A stretch of 64,000 nt of DNA from Muscardinus avellanarius. Lineage: Eukaryota; Chordata; Mammalia; Rodentia; Gliridae. Shown here piece by piece: positions 23,607-35,739 of this stretch (positions are counted from its first letter, which is position 1; each line of letters opens with the position of its first letter). Location: positions 25,756,300 through 25,820,299 of the forward strand of contig OY726560.1 in the NCBI GenBank assembly GCA_963383645.1, read 5' to 3'. The translations under genes and the position numbers were made by a program. Under the pieces are notes generated by a model, which saw only the letters and a list, made by a program, of their open reading frames with translations, made no database searches and was not told the DNA's origin.

Positions 23607-26600
23607 CCACTCTCACTCTATCACACACTTAACCCTTGAGTGTTCGTATTTTTCCCAGTTATGTAGAAGTCGTGCGCTTTTTACTCTTGAGAATAATGCG
23701 GTATCTAATGGTTAACATTTAATTATGGTAATCTATGCTTTTCTCAGTCCCTGAATAATTCAGTGTATTATTGGCAATAATAAAATTTTTTAAAATGAGA
23801 CCAAAAACGATTAGCGATGGAGAATTGGTGAGTAGATATTAGTTTCCACAATTCTTCTTTTGGTTTCTCCCAGTTTGTTTTTAAAAGTATATTTGTACAT
23901 CTGAATAGGAGGAAGCCTAGGATACTGTATGATTCACGATAACATAAAGAATTAGTGCTGCGTGTGGCTTTATTTATTTGTATATTTTAGATGTAGGAGA
24001 CGTTGACCTCTCTGTCTGTGGTCCTTGGGAACTTTAGATAAATCCCATCAGGTCATACTCATAGTTGGGGCTTCCTGTGACCAAAAGCATTCTCTTGGCT
24101 TCTGGTGTGCTACTGTGCTGTTTGCCTTCAGAAGTGAAAGGTCCTGGGAGCTAATTTGGCATTTGGAAATACAACTAGAATTCTTCCTTTCTGAAAACCC
24201 TCTGGATGAGTGTCAGAAGAGTAAGCAGAGATCATGGGCCGTGTGATGCCGCTGATTTTAGGATACTAAGGAAAATTATGCTGAGACCAAGCATGCTTCC
24301 TCTGGATTATTGTGCCATGCTTTATTAACATTTTTTTCTCTTTTTACCCTGTTTGAGATCTAATATTTCAGTTCCTGAAGGAGTAAGGATTTATCCTTCT
24401 CGTGGAAGAAACGTGCCAGCTGTAGGATTTTTTATACCTATATTTATTTATGATATTTATATTTTGGAGGAAGCAGTAGAAGTAGGAGAAGCTTATATAT
24501 ATATATTAAAAATAATAATTTGATTTTATTGCTTGCTGTTGAGCAGGCCTTTGCCACTCCATTTCTATGAGGAAATGCATTAAGTGAAATGAAGTAAAGT
24601 CATGGTATAATTTGGAAACAATTATAAGTACCAACTGTAACATATTTCTGGCCAAAAGATTAAGGTGATTTTAGTTATTCAGTACTTCTATCCAATTTTG
24701 TATTACAAGTTTATGTACGTGAATTGGACCATTCGATAATGGATGACACTTGAAATGCATTTAATCTTGATTAAGGGAAAAAGTTCTTAAAAAATTCTCA
24801 CCATCAGTCTGTTTTAGATTCTCAAGAAATAGAATGCCAGGTATCATGTTATCTGTGCTTTGAAGTCTTTAATAAAGAGTTTTACTTGTTTATGGTAGCT
24901 ATATTCAGTAACTTCAAGCATAGGCTGTTTAACATCTTTGTACATTGAGTAGTATAGGTTGGAAAATGATCGTATTCCCATCAAGGTTTTAACGTAAATA
25001 AAATAGTCATCCACTAAGGACAATAGAACAGGTTTGGAATTTGCATCTGATTTTTGGTAGCTGTGGCAGGACTATCATGACAGGTAGAAATGTTCGGCGC
25101 GATCACCTTTTATGAAAGTTAGTTCTATCCTTCATGTCTAGGAAAATAGAACAGTTAATGTTTGCTTTTTTGTATGTTTTGTCTCCAAGCAGAGGAAACT
25201 GACAGTTTTATGTTTTAAGTGCCGAAAGCTGTTCTTGGCTAAGCAGTCTCAGAGTTAATCACTAGGATGTTAACTTGAATTTTCGTCTTTTAAAAGTTCT
25301 TGATTTTTTAAACAAAATATGTTCCCATTATTTCCATATTGACATCCTGTGTTCTGGATTTCTTTTTAGAGAAATGTTTTCCAAATTCTCTTGGATTGCT
25401 TGAAGTCCATTGATTTTGAAATACTTAGTGCAGTTTTTTTTTAAGCTTTTTAGAAATGAGAAGAAATACTTCATGTTTTTAGAGCTTTTTTTTTTTTTTT
25501 TACAGAACCCTTGTTCTTTCCCTTATGAAATGAATTGATTTTTGCATTCATTTTGTATTCTTTTCCCTCCTTTTGTCATGTCTTTTCAAAAACTCTTTTG
25601 ATGTATCTGAAATCTATATTTTGATCATTGGGAGAATCCTTGCCTGTGTCATTTTCACACTTCTAATTTTACTTCAGAAAAATTGGTTTAGGAAAATCAG
25701 ATACTTACTTGTAGTTAAATCAAAATTCTGAATGGTGTAAAAGGACACGACATTTAGTTGTTTCTCATTTGATCTTACATCTTTTGTGTAGAAAAATATG
25801 ACTGAGGAAAAAAAATTAAAAATACCCCTCAATCAGTTTTGGATTCCATTTAGGGTCATTCTGCAAAATTGGCCAAAATTAATAAGAAAATAAAAAGTAC
25901 CATCAGTACCTAGGTTTAAAATTAAATCTGTATATAGAGTAGAGACTCGTGACATAGATACTTTAGTACAAAGATATTTTAGTGTAAAGAAAACTTTCTC
26001 TGGTTTCAAGTGCTTCTCCCACCCCACTCCATCACCACTATGCTTAAGATCAGTGTTCTTAAAATATAATTATGTAAAATAAATAAAAGTTGCTACTATA
26101 AAAACGTAACTTTTCTGCTTCCATAGCTGAAAGATTATCGCATGTGTTTTCATTTGGAATAAATGCAGTAGGCCTTAGAAGTAGATACCAAATTGTAAGC
26201 GCACAATCCTAAGACTTCCCCACACAGTTCCCTGAAGCAAGGGACCAATTCAGAGAGAGGATACCACGTCTACCACTGGTGGACTGTATTCAGCAGTAGT
26301 TTGGTGTCTCCACTGGTAGAAATGTGAATGCTTCAACCAACCACCTCTTTGTTTCTCTCTTGTGATGTCAGGCAAACATTTTGACAAAACTTTTGGTCCA
26401 GTGTAATCACAACAGTGTTGTGGAGTTAGGATAATGTGATGATTTTGAATCATATTTAATGTGTTTCCTTTAAAAGTATAATTAAAAAATGTTATTTACT
26501 TGTAATATAGTAGAAGAACTGGGATAGTGCTTTTACATTTAATTCAAAGCCCTAGCTAGAGATAAAGAATGACAGTTTCAACAGATCCTTTCTTTTCCAA

Positions 26601-27260
26601 ATGTAGGAGAAATGGCTTTATTTGTGTGAACACCATTGTAGAAAAAAAAAATGGTCTGTTTTATCTTCACAAAAGCTGATCATGTAAAGGTATTAGCTAG
26701 CTTTCTGAGCCCAGCAGAATGTACATTATATTTCAGTAGGTTATGTTTAGAAACAAAATACAAAAGGAAATACACAGAAGAATAAATTAAATCACCTGAG
26801 GTTAGAGGTAGACTTAATGGTATAAAGTGAGAGAATTCTTTTAGTTCTTTGCTTTTGCTCTAAAACTCCCATCTCTTTTGCTGATGGGCACCGAGTGTAT
26901 GTATGAATATAAGGTGTTTTTCTGTCCATAAAAGGATGAAATATGAATCTAGGTTGAGATTTTCTTAATAGTCATGTTGTGGAGAAGTAGACATCGACCA
27001 CTGAGAAGACTACTTTTCTCAATGGCTAGACTTTCCCTTGGCTGATCTGTCTAAAGTCAGCTGTTTCAGGTTCAAGCTGTTCTTTTAATTCAGTCGTGTT
27101 CAGAGTGACCACAGGGACATATTTTATTTGAGTGATACAAGGGACTTGAGCTGCTGTTCACTATAGCATAATCATCTTATTTTACAAAGGAGAAAAATGA
27201 AAATAAAGGACTGAGCTGGTATCTGATCATCTTAATTATAAGTAAGACCTAAACAATTTT

Positions 27261-27462
27261 TTTATGGTGCTGCGGATTGGACCTAGGGGTATTATACCTC
27301 TGAACTACACCCCTCTGCCCGATTTTTTATTCTTTATTTTGAAACGGTCTCACTAAGTTGCGGAGAGCCTCACTAAGTAGCTGAGGCTGGCCGTGGACCC
27401 AAATCCTCCTGTCTCAGCCTCCCAAGTACTGGGATTACAGAGGTACACCACCATGCCCGGCT
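27261..27462 (-). mobile_element. Dimeric B1-ID SINE
   Basis: The complementary ID unit (GGATTGGACCTAGGGG ... CTACACCCC) precedes the complementary B1-like unit (TTTTGAAACGGTCTCACTAAG ... CACCACCATGCCCGGCT). It is flanked by an imperfect target-site duplication, AGACCTARACAATTTT, at 27245-27260 and 27463-27478. Confidence 0.85.
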
Positions 27463-28239
27463 AGACCTAGACAATTTTGCTGTTTGATGAGGAAATCTTA
27501 ATATTTAGATGTATCCGTCTTACTTTTCCTTCTTCAGAGTTATGGGAATAGAATTAAAATGTATTTTAGTAGTATACAGTGAAAAATTAACGTTCAGATA
27601 GTGAATCAAGTGATATGTTTCCTTGCCAATATCTTATAAAGTTATGGGTATACAAAGTTTAATGTAGAAGTCATTATAGAAAGTTAAAGAGCTTCTGCAG
27701 AAAATGTAGATTTAATGTCCCTTTCAAACACCTTAGTGATAGGAAAATCATTGGATTCACTGATAGAGAATCTAGTTGGTTGTGAAAATGTGATTATAAC
27801 ATGGTCACCAATATGAAGGTTTGTGTTACTCATCTGTTAGTTTTAAAATATGTCAATGTTTATCTATTTAGATACTGCCTTTTAAAAATAAAATGGTCTG
27901 TTTTGAACATTTTGAATTAGGTTTCTTTTTTAATTTTCTAGAAAACTGAACTTCTGTGTTTCTCTTATTCATATTGCCATAAGCCCCTGAGCAGGTTGAA
28001 AAACTGTAGATAGAATCTATGAAATTAGACATGAAATGTGCAGTTTGTTATTAAAAAATGGTTGAGAAGCCATTCATGGCATTTTACATAAACTTCTGAG
28101 TATTTATAAAAACAGATTAATAAAAATAATAAAAGAACTTCATTTCGTATTAACCTTGTCTTTTGAATGATACATTTCAGCTTCAAATATATAGAAAATG
28201 AAATACCTTAAAATATAAATTTAATGCTTTAATTTTTCT

Positions 28240-28452
28240 GCACTGGGTACTGGGGATTGAACCCTGGGGGCATTCTACCTCTGAGTTATGCCCCCAACCC
28301 TATTTTTTATCCTTTATTTTGAAACAGGGTCTCACTAAGTTGTAGAGGGCCTCACTGAGTACCTGAGGCTGGCCACGAACCTGTGATCCTCCTGTCTCAG
28401 CCTCCGGAAAGCTGGGATTACAAGCATGCCCCCCCCCCCCAACCCGGCTCCA
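28240..28452 (-). mobile_element. Dimeric B1-ID SINE
   Basis: Same arrangement (TGGGGATTGAACCCTGGGGGCATTC ... CCTCCTGTCTCAGCCTCC ... CCCGGCTC). A C-run of 13 lies at the B1-like 5' end. A 10-bp duplication TAATTTTTCT flanks it at 28230-28239 and 28453-28462. Confidence 0.85.
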
Positions 28453-28525
28453 TAATTTTTCTTTAAAAATTTCATCACTTGCCGTTTTTAGCTGTGATCC
28501 TCCACTGTACAACATGGATATATAA

Positions 28526-28940
28526 TTATTGTTTCTCAATTTCAATTAAGCTAATTTTACTCACTTGCTTTGTCGCATTGGGTACACAAAAAGAACCCCC
28601 AGCCTTATACTTCTGAAGATCTTTTAAAATTTCTTGTTTCTTCTTATCTTTTAGTCTCAATAGCAAAACTGCGCAATCTAAAAAGCAGCTACCACACCTA
28701 CTCTTCATAGGTGAAATACATAGCTCACAGCTCCATTGCTTCAGGCCTTTCCATTTCTGGGTTTTTAAAGAATTGTGAATGCCATGCACCAAGGTATTTG
28801 TTGAATTTGACATTCAGGAAATCTTTGAGGGGGCAGCTCCAGAAGTGACTTTGGAAAGTTGGACTCATCAGGCCCTGGAAGTAGGCTGAGCTGGTCCAGA
28901 ACTGCCTCTCAGTTGCAAAGTGAAGACACCATGCTTTCAT
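28526..28940 (-). pseudogene. Possible frameshifted pseudogene, unidentified
   Basis: Two ATG-started open frames overlap in different phases: 28940 to 28725 (71 codons, rich in F and W) and 28813 to 28526 (95 codons, with a K-rich stretch LRLKDKKKQEILKDLQ). Their overlap without internal stops could reflect one frameshifted retrocopy. I recognise no family. The poly(T) at 28986-29000 is on the wrong side to be this copy's tail. Random open frames remain a good alternative. Confidence 0.15.
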
Positions 28941-29521
28941 TTCTATGGCTTTTCTTCTCTTTATCTGTTAGCCAAAGGGTAGGCTTTTTTTTTTTTTTTT
29001 ATAAATAGTTTGTAGTTTGTAAATAGTTATTCCTTTAGTTTGCTTGTGGAAAGTAATTCTATTCCTTCAGCTGGAAATTATCAATTAAATCAGAAAGTAA
29101 GGGGATGATTAAAGAGTGGTTCTAAAATGGGCGAAGGAACCATTTTGACCGTTAAGCGCATCACCCCACCTAAAATCTTACTTGGTGTGGTGAGCATACT
29201 AGATGAAGAAAGGCTGAGAACTTCTATTATTACTATGCAGTTTTCTAGTTTTTCTCTCCTGGCCTTAGACTAGACTGTTGCCTCGATATATAGCATCTGA
29301 TGTGCACCTGATGCAACCAAAGAAACGATATGAAATGCTTTCCTCACCCTAGTTATTCTTAATGCTATTTTATTTTTCTGTTTAACTCATTCTCTATATA
29401 GCAACTATATCTTTCTCTTCTTTGATTTCAGGGGATTGGAACCGTACTATGTTCTCTTAGCATTGTAGAGGAAAATGAGGCTGAAAGGACTTTTTTCTGG
29501 GCTTTGTTTATCAGAAAGTAC

Positions 29522-29745
29522 TTTGTTGTTGTTGTTGTTGTTTGCAGTAGTGGGGATGGAACCCTGGTGTATTCTACCTCGGAACTTCACCCCCAGCCCT
29601 ATTTTTTTTAATTCTTTATTTTGAAACGGTCTCAGAGTTGCAAAGGGCCTCACTAAGTAGCTGAAGCTGTCTGTGGACCATGATCCTCCTGTTTCAGCCT
29701 CCCAAATGCTGGGATGAAGCTTGTGCCACCACACCCGGCTTCTTC
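29522..29745 (-). mobile_element. Dimeric B1-ID SINE with (GTT)n tail
   Basis: (GTT)n at 29522-29541 is the diverged tail. It is followed by the complementary ID unit (GGGGATGGAACCCTGGTG ... CACCCCCAGCCC) and the B1-like unit (TTGAAACGGTCTCAGAG ... GCCACCACACCCGGCTTC). Confidence 0.85.
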
Positions 29746-30739
29746 TTGGTTCTTAAAATAGGCCCTACCCAAATAAAGTTTAAGATGAGTTACTGTATTT
29801 TATATTTTTTCACTTATTAAAAACTTGCTTTCCTGATAAATCAGTATATGCTTAAACTTATTTTACTCCTCTTGAATAACCACTTTCTAATATATTCTAC
29901 TTTTCAGATCTTCTTTATTGTATACTTGTTATGACATGTATTTGTGAACAAAAGGTATCCTAGCTGTTTTAAAGAAGGCAGTTAAATTGCATTAATTTCT
30001 TTCCATCTGCATTATAATCTGATTTTAGTTGCTTATGGAACATTCTTTGAACCTAAGAAAAGCCCAAATGTAGTTCGAATTTAGCTAATGTAGTTGATAG
30101 ATAGGTTAGTATTTAAACACTAGAGATGCATTTTAGGCAATGACCAACAAATATTGACTATAACTCTGCTGTTGATAGTTGAGAAAAATCCAAGGTAAAA
30201 CAAAAGAAAAGGCTGTTTTTTATTTATTTCCAGATGGGTTTCATCTTGTAGGTGGCATTATCACACAGGCAAGGTATTGCTCTGTGAAATTATTAATTAA
30301 AATGGCTCTAAGTCATATATGGAATCCATTGTCTTTTCCCAGGTATAAGATAAAAAATCAGAAAAAAAAAATTGAAGTGGAGAAAATACTGAATGTCTGA
30401 ATCTGGATCTTATTTCATGTAAATCTCCACTTGTCAAGTAAGCGAATCCTGCCAAGGCTTCTAGGTTTATTGACACTGGGTTGAAGTCACCAGTGGCCGC
30501 CTGGAAGCCAGGCCCCAGTGGTCTTTCTGTCTGACTGCATCTCTCAGATGAGCTGGAAGCTGCCAGCCCTCCTCTTGAGTGTATCTCCTGGCTGGGCTTC
30601 CAGGGCCCTGCATCTCTGCCATATTTGTTCCAGTCTGTCCTTGATTTTTCTCATCTCTCTGCTTTCCTTTGAGGAGTTTATGCTTTGAGCTTTTGATCTG
30701 AATCAAAAAATAACTCCAGCGCTTTCACATCTAGATCGA

Positions 30740-31215
30740 ACCTGGCTCCAAGCTCCACTATCAGTGGCCTTCAACCTCCATCAGAAATTGCTCATGACCT
30801 TATTTCCCATTTGCTTGGCATTCAGGACCCTTTGATCTGCTCCCAGTTTGATCAGCCCCTAGTCTACCAATTCCATCTGTAGGACACGATATGCATCCTT
30901 TCCTCAATATAGTGCTTACCGGTTCCAGAACATTCTTAACACTGACCTCTGTTCATATTTTTCCTTCTTTATGAAATCCCCTTTCTCTGGCCTTTCTGAT
31001 AGAAAATCAGCCTGTTGCTCCTCAGCCTGTTGCCTGTTGGACTTCTTCCTGAAGTCTTCTTCACTATATTTAAACATCCCTGCCTTGTGTTCCAGTTTAT
31101 TTGTGGCTTTAATAAAGGCCATACCAGAATCCACCTGGCATTGCTACCCTGAGGAGAGTGAGATCATACCCCTGATGCCTTTGTTGTCTTTACACATGCT
31201 GTGGACCTAGAAGTT
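30740..31215 (+). repeat. Possible L2 LINE fragment
   Basis: L2-like order on the + strand: ACCCTTTGATCTGCTCCCAG, CATCCTTTCCTCAATATAGTGC, CCTGAAGTCTTCTTCAC, TCCCTGCCTTGTGTTCC. It is badly diverged, and the call is tentative. Confidence 0.3.
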
Positions 31216-31633
31216 CCTTAAAAGTGCTGTGTTAAACAGGCACATGGAGAAAGAATGCTTTGGCCAGCAAAGCGTAGGGTTTTCTGGTGTTGAGAAAATT
31301 GTGAAATTAGGTTGTCAGGTTTCAGAGAGGAAAAGGATTATAGGGTGTTGCATAATTAATAGAGTCTGCTTCAAGTTTGCCCTAATGTTAAAGTGTACTA
31401 CCACTGCTTACAACTTAGCGTGTTGTATTTTGCAGGGTGCTTTCAGATCCTGACTTGCACTGATGAATGTCATTTAGCCAATTGGGACAGTGTCAGTGAA
31501 ACTGCCATAGGGAAGCTCCAAAACCTTTGAGAACTCTAGAAGAAGCAAACCAGTGCTTCACTGGTACTGTATCTGAGGCACCACAAAACACTCTAAGATG
31601 CAAAATGATAACTGATGTTCCCTTAACACATTG

Positions 31634-31728
31634 AGGATGGGCTCCAGTGTAGCTCACTGGTATGCACAAAGCCCTGGGGTCATTCCCCAACAAAACACAC
31701 ACACACAGACACACACACACACACACAC
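31634..31728 (+). mobile_element. ID-type SINE monomer with (CA)n tail
   Basis: GGGCTCCAGTGTAGCTCACTGGTATGCACAAAGCCCTGGGGTCATTCCCC matches a lone ID unit: A-box-like TGTAGCTCACTGG and B-box-like GGGTCATTCCCC. The CA tail (31695-31728) contains a GA interruption. It is the only solitary ID copy seen here. Confidence 0.7.
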
Positions 31729-31729
31729 T

Positions 31730-33430
31730 AATTAAGGATAATGATGTTTGGCTCTAAGGCCATGAACCAGAAATTTACAGTTTTAACTTTCATGTGTTGA
31801 ATATATTTCAGCCCAAATGTTGTGCCATGCTGCCTGAGGACCGTGGGTTACATATTGGCTTCAAGATGAAAGTTTCCTATAAGTGGGTCCAGCACTTGGG
31901 TGCTAGGGGAGAAAAGGATGATTCAAACTCCCTCAGATGATCCAAAAAGGATATTGATGAATAAGGTTTGTCAGGAGCTGCGCAGAACCACAGATAATTC
32001 TGCTTTGGGATGTCCAGGTTTAGGCTCATGAAAGGATATTGGTCTCCCCCCCCCTTTTTTTAATATTCATGTCCTCTTGAGAGATGGCCAATAAAGTGGT
32101 AACTGAATAATAACTGCTGTGTTATTTTTCATATTGGAACAAGTATGCCTGAGACTTTTGAATGTTTTATTTTTACTGATCACTTTTAATTTTAAATTTT
32201 AAAAGGGAAGGAATTATTTGGAAGTTTGTGTTGTTTTTTAAGACCATATCCTTGACTTTCCCAATGTAGGTTTTTAAATTTTTTCTCCAACTAAGAAAAT
32301 TTCTCTTATTTGAGAATTGGAAAGGCTCTTTGATTTAACATATGACCCCGTTAAACACGTAAATATTATTTCAAACAGCCCTGGAAAATGATTAAGTCTT
32401 GCCATTATTGTGCATTCCCCAATCTGTGTGGACTGGGAACCATGAAGGAGGAATCAAGGAAAGGATCTCTCTAGTGAGTTTGTTTGCTTCTAGGACAGTT
32501 CCTTACTCATAGGACTTGCATCTATTTGTTCCTTAAAAAAAAAAAATAAACATTTCAAAGCTTCCTAGAAACCTTGGCTAAACCTCGGCTAAAACCTTCA
32601 AACATACTTTACTGATGTCGCCTTATATCCATCAGCAACTTACAGATCCTTTGAACGGAGATAGTTGGATTTTTGGAGGTAATGTCTGCCCTGTGTTTTG
32701 TGTACTCTTTAAGTGACATTAGAAAGAGTTTCACTGAAGAGTACCTTCTGGTTAATAAGTAGGGTTTTGAAAATCCTCTGTACTTTTCCACAACTGAAGG
32801 GGTGTGCATACTTTGGTTTGAAAGTGAGTAGGCGAAATTTAGCCCTGCTGTTCTGGTAGCCTCGGTGGCTTAAACATCTCTTTATTGCTATTTCATAATC
32901 CCTGACATGACTGTGGAGCTCACATGTCTGCTAAATGCAGAAATAGAGGAAGGAAATGTATGTTTTGGCTCCATTAAAATGTTCCTTATCAGACTGTATG
33001 TAGGAGTGGATGCAGTGGAAGATGCCTCCATTTGCCAGCTGGACAGCATGTGTGCTGGGCTAGTTTCCTGTCTGCGAAAGCTGTGTGGTGCCCTTTAATG
33101 ATGGGAAGGAGGACATTATTAAATGTGTGAGGCTTAGTTTTCACTTGCGAAAATCAGGGAGCAGAGGGCACGCAAACTTTGCCCAAAGGCTGGACACAGT
33201 TTGCATAAAAATGAGCTCCCTGTAGTAACAGCTGATTTGGTAGACAGGTAGCTAGTATTGATCACTAAATAAAACCAAGAGCGGCCACAGGCTTTGGGTC
33301 AGAGACAGAAAGGCTGTTGATCAGGCTCAGCTTCCATCAGGGGCCACCTTGTGGATTATGGTTCCCAGTTGTTGGGCATTTTGAGATGTAACTGTATTTT
33401 CTGCTCAGTGCTTTGTCTCTATTTTACCAT
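31730..33430. other. No recognised repeat; possible conserved block
   Basis: Presumed intron. The 32880-33350 part is balanced in composition, free of repeats and contains TTTGCATAA (about 33199-33208, POU-type), which would fit a conserved enhancer; this is a guess. The 63-codon frame at 32907-33098 has no recognisable domain. Confidence 0.35.
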
Positions 33431-33439
33431 ACAAAGCTG

Positions 33440-33570
33440 CTGTCATCTTCATTTTTATAGCTAGGGGGACACTTTAGGGAAGTTTTGATGTATCATCCAG
33501 GCTACAACAGGTAGCTAGCTGCAAATTCAGCATTTGAACTCAAGGTCCTGTAAGCAGACTGGGCCAAGGC
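33440..33570 (-). repeat. MIR SINE
   Basis: Complementary MIR core: TTTTTATAGCTAGGGGGACACTTTAGGGAAG, CAACAGGTAGCTAGCTGCAAATTCAGCATTTGAACTCAAGGTCC. Confidence 0.6.
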
Positions 33571-34324
33571 TCCTTCAGCATTTTTACTTGGATTCTCCTC
33601 TGGTGGGGGAGAGAGTTTTCAGTGGCGCTTTCAGCCTCGACTTTTAAAGACTAGGTGACTTTGCCATATTAACACTATTCCAGTGTGCTTCCTTAGGCCC
33701 TAATTCATTGCCAGAGAGATAAAACCATCACCTTGACATAGGAGACATTTTAAAATAATGTTCTTAGTAATAATTCTGGAAACATTCTACTTACATCCTT
33801 TCTGTGGAAATGGTTGCGATCTCCTGCTTAAAAAAAAAAAAAAAAGCAAGCTATATTAATGTAAGTAACTGCCTCTCCTTGGCTCCATTACAGTAAAAGG
33901 GCTGTGATCAGCAAACTCTTGTAAGGGGAAGTTGTTGAATGACTGGGGATGTGGTACTGTTCTGTTAATCTCCATGGCTTTGTATTTCTTAATGCATTTG
34001 CAGTCCTGGGTAACTACTGTTCCAAATAGGGTCTTGACAGCCATGAATTCTGATGGGATTTGTGGGTGTTGCAAAGACCTAAAAAAGAAACCTTGGCTTT
34101 TTGAGTTAGACTGAAATTTTCTTTGATTACTTTTTTTTTTTTAAATCTCGGTTGGCTTTTTAAAAGTGCTTTGTATTTTATGAAGTTTTCAAGACCCCAG
34201 AACTGAACATCCAGGGTAACACTGAGAAATTCTCCTCATCCCCCACCCATCCCCTGATTTTTAAGGAGAAATGAAAAAAATAAAAGTGACAACCGCAGAT
34301 CCCTGACAGCAGTAGAGCTTGCAG

Positions 34325-34775
34325 TTCTTTGCACCGACACTGGAGAAGCGAGAAGCGACGGTCGGAGGGCGCCGGAGCTCGCCGGGGCCGCAGCCTGGGC
34401 CGCCGCAGCCAGCACGCGTGCTCGGCGGGGCCGCGGGCGCCGGGTGCAGGAAGTCCTGCGGAAGAGGTTGCGCGCCCCCGCCGCCGCGCGCGCCCCCGCC
34501 CCCGCCTGCGCGCCCCCGCTCGTCGCCGCGCGCGCGCCCCGCGCCCCCAGCCGGCGTCCGCCCGCCCCGAGCTTGCTTCCCGCGCCTCTGCTCCGCGCTC
34601 CTCCGCGCTTCCTCTTTCGCCCGGGCCCCTCCTCGGCTCGCCGCGCCGATTTCCTCCTGCCAATCCCAGGACCGGGCGGCGGATCCACGGTGACTCATCT
34701 CTAAATCTCCTTCTTCACCTCCGACCGCGGAGCAAGCGGGGCAGACCGTGGCCGGCGAGGTGACTGGAGGACTAG
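34325..34775. promoter_or_regulatory. Second CpG island, possible alternative promoter
   Basis: A sharply bounded CpG-dense block, 20 kb downstream of the first island and flanked by AT-rich sequence. It is dominated by CGCGCC/GCCCCCGCC and is followed by TGACTCA. Possible 5' splice sites are CACG|GTGACT (34690) and GGCGAG|GTGACT (34760), both weaker than those at the first island. It could be an alternative first exon of the same + strand gene, an antisense promoter or an orphan intragenic CpG island. Long frames on both strands (up to 161 codons) reflect GC content and are not annotated. Confidence 0.65.
34691..34697 (+). promoter_or_regulatory. AP-1 site TGACTCA
   Basis: A perfect TPA-response element at the 3' edge of the second CpG island. 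Motif match only. Confidence 0.4.
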
Positions 34776-34779
34776 GCTT

Positions 34780-35470
34780 TCCTTCATTAAAAAAAAAAAA
34801 AAAAATTCTTATTCGCTTTAAAGACAGACACCTGTTCTCCAGACGCCGCCGAAGTATTTCTGATTATTTTGAAGTTTGTTTACTTATACAGATCCTCATG
34901 GGGAGACTGGAGCGTCGTGCCCATGCATTCCCGGGAAGCCCACGGGGAAGGTGGGCGCTCGCCCAGCTTCAGCCTCGGCTCCCCTTAGAGTTCAGTAGTT
35001 TCCTAAGCACAGGATGCCTTTTTCCAGTGATCTAGGCTTCTACTGTACTTTGGTGTTCTGGGGATTGAGGTCTTTCTAGTTTCAATGAAGTATGAATTTA
35101 AGACAGTTGAGGTACACGGATCCCCTATGAAAATTTATTTTGCTCTTTGCTATCAAGCTTATTTTAAATTAGTTGCTGTTAAATGCTTCTTGCCCTCTAA
35201 GTTTAAGCCCAAGTTACCAAGCACTTATCATGAAGCTGCAGCATTTTTAGTAGAACTGCTCTGAAGTGGTTACTACAACAGGTACCTAGTGATGATTGAC
35301 TCTTTCTATTTGTAGCTAACTGCTTCGTTTTGGCCTGGAAAATCTTTGTATGCCTAACATTAGCTAAAGACAATCATTGATGTGTGTCTGGATGTGAGGT
35401 GGCTATTTGAACTTTTAGTGGGCCCAGTTTAGATATTCATATCTTCATGAACTTTAAAAATAATAAAATA
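34780..35470. other. No recognisable feature
   Basis: Starts with A18 (34790-34805 region), then unique sequence. A 95-codon frame at 34748-35035 crosses the CpG island edge and has no recognisable domain. Confidence 0.4.
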
Positions 35471-35474
35471 AGGA

Positions 35475-35477
<3 letters not shown>

Positions 35478-35538
<61 letters not shown>

Positions 35539-35735
35539 CTGTACTGGGGATGGAACCCAAAGGCATTCTACCTCCGAGCTACACCCCCAGCCCTTATTCT
35601 TTATTTTGAAACAGGGTCTCACTAAGCTCGGAGGGCCTCACTAAGTAGCTGAGGGTGGCTGCGAACCTGCGATCCTCCTGTATCAGCCTCCCAAGTACTG
35701 GGATTACAAGTGTGCGCCGCAAAGCCTTGCTGGGT
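35478..35735 (-). mobile_element. Dimeric B1-ID SINE with (TA)29 tail
   Basis: Complementary ID unit (GTACTGGGGATGGAACCCAAAGG ... CTACACCCCCAGCCC) then B1-like unit (TTGAAACAGGGTCTCACTAAG ... TACAAGTGTGCGCCGC). The 3' tail has been replaced by about 29 TA dinucleotides (35478-35536). Confidence 0.85.
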
Positions 35736-35739
35736 GAGT

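Larger units (their letters stand above)
14960..27240 (+). other. Presumed first intron, transposon-free
   Basis: 12.3 kb with no SINE, L1, L2 or MIR that I can recognise. Only a (TG)n tract (22838-22879) and a small minisatellite (23518-23606) stand out. Open frames of 62-85 codons (16638, 19194, 20417, 24025 and others) carry no domain or consistent splice context. A GC-richer patch at 20460-20700 and one at 19850-19930 are candidates for conserved regulatory DNA. Confidence 0.45.

Noticed and set aside
30467..30706. Minus-strand 79-codon frame whose stop overlaps an AATAAA
   Set aside because: It starts with TTG, matches no family I know, and lacks a poly(A) tract or splice acceptor of note.
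34178..34763. Frames up to 161 codons on both strands in the second CpG island
   Set aside because: Arg/Ala/Pro-rich translations of CGCGCC repeats in several phases; not coding-like.
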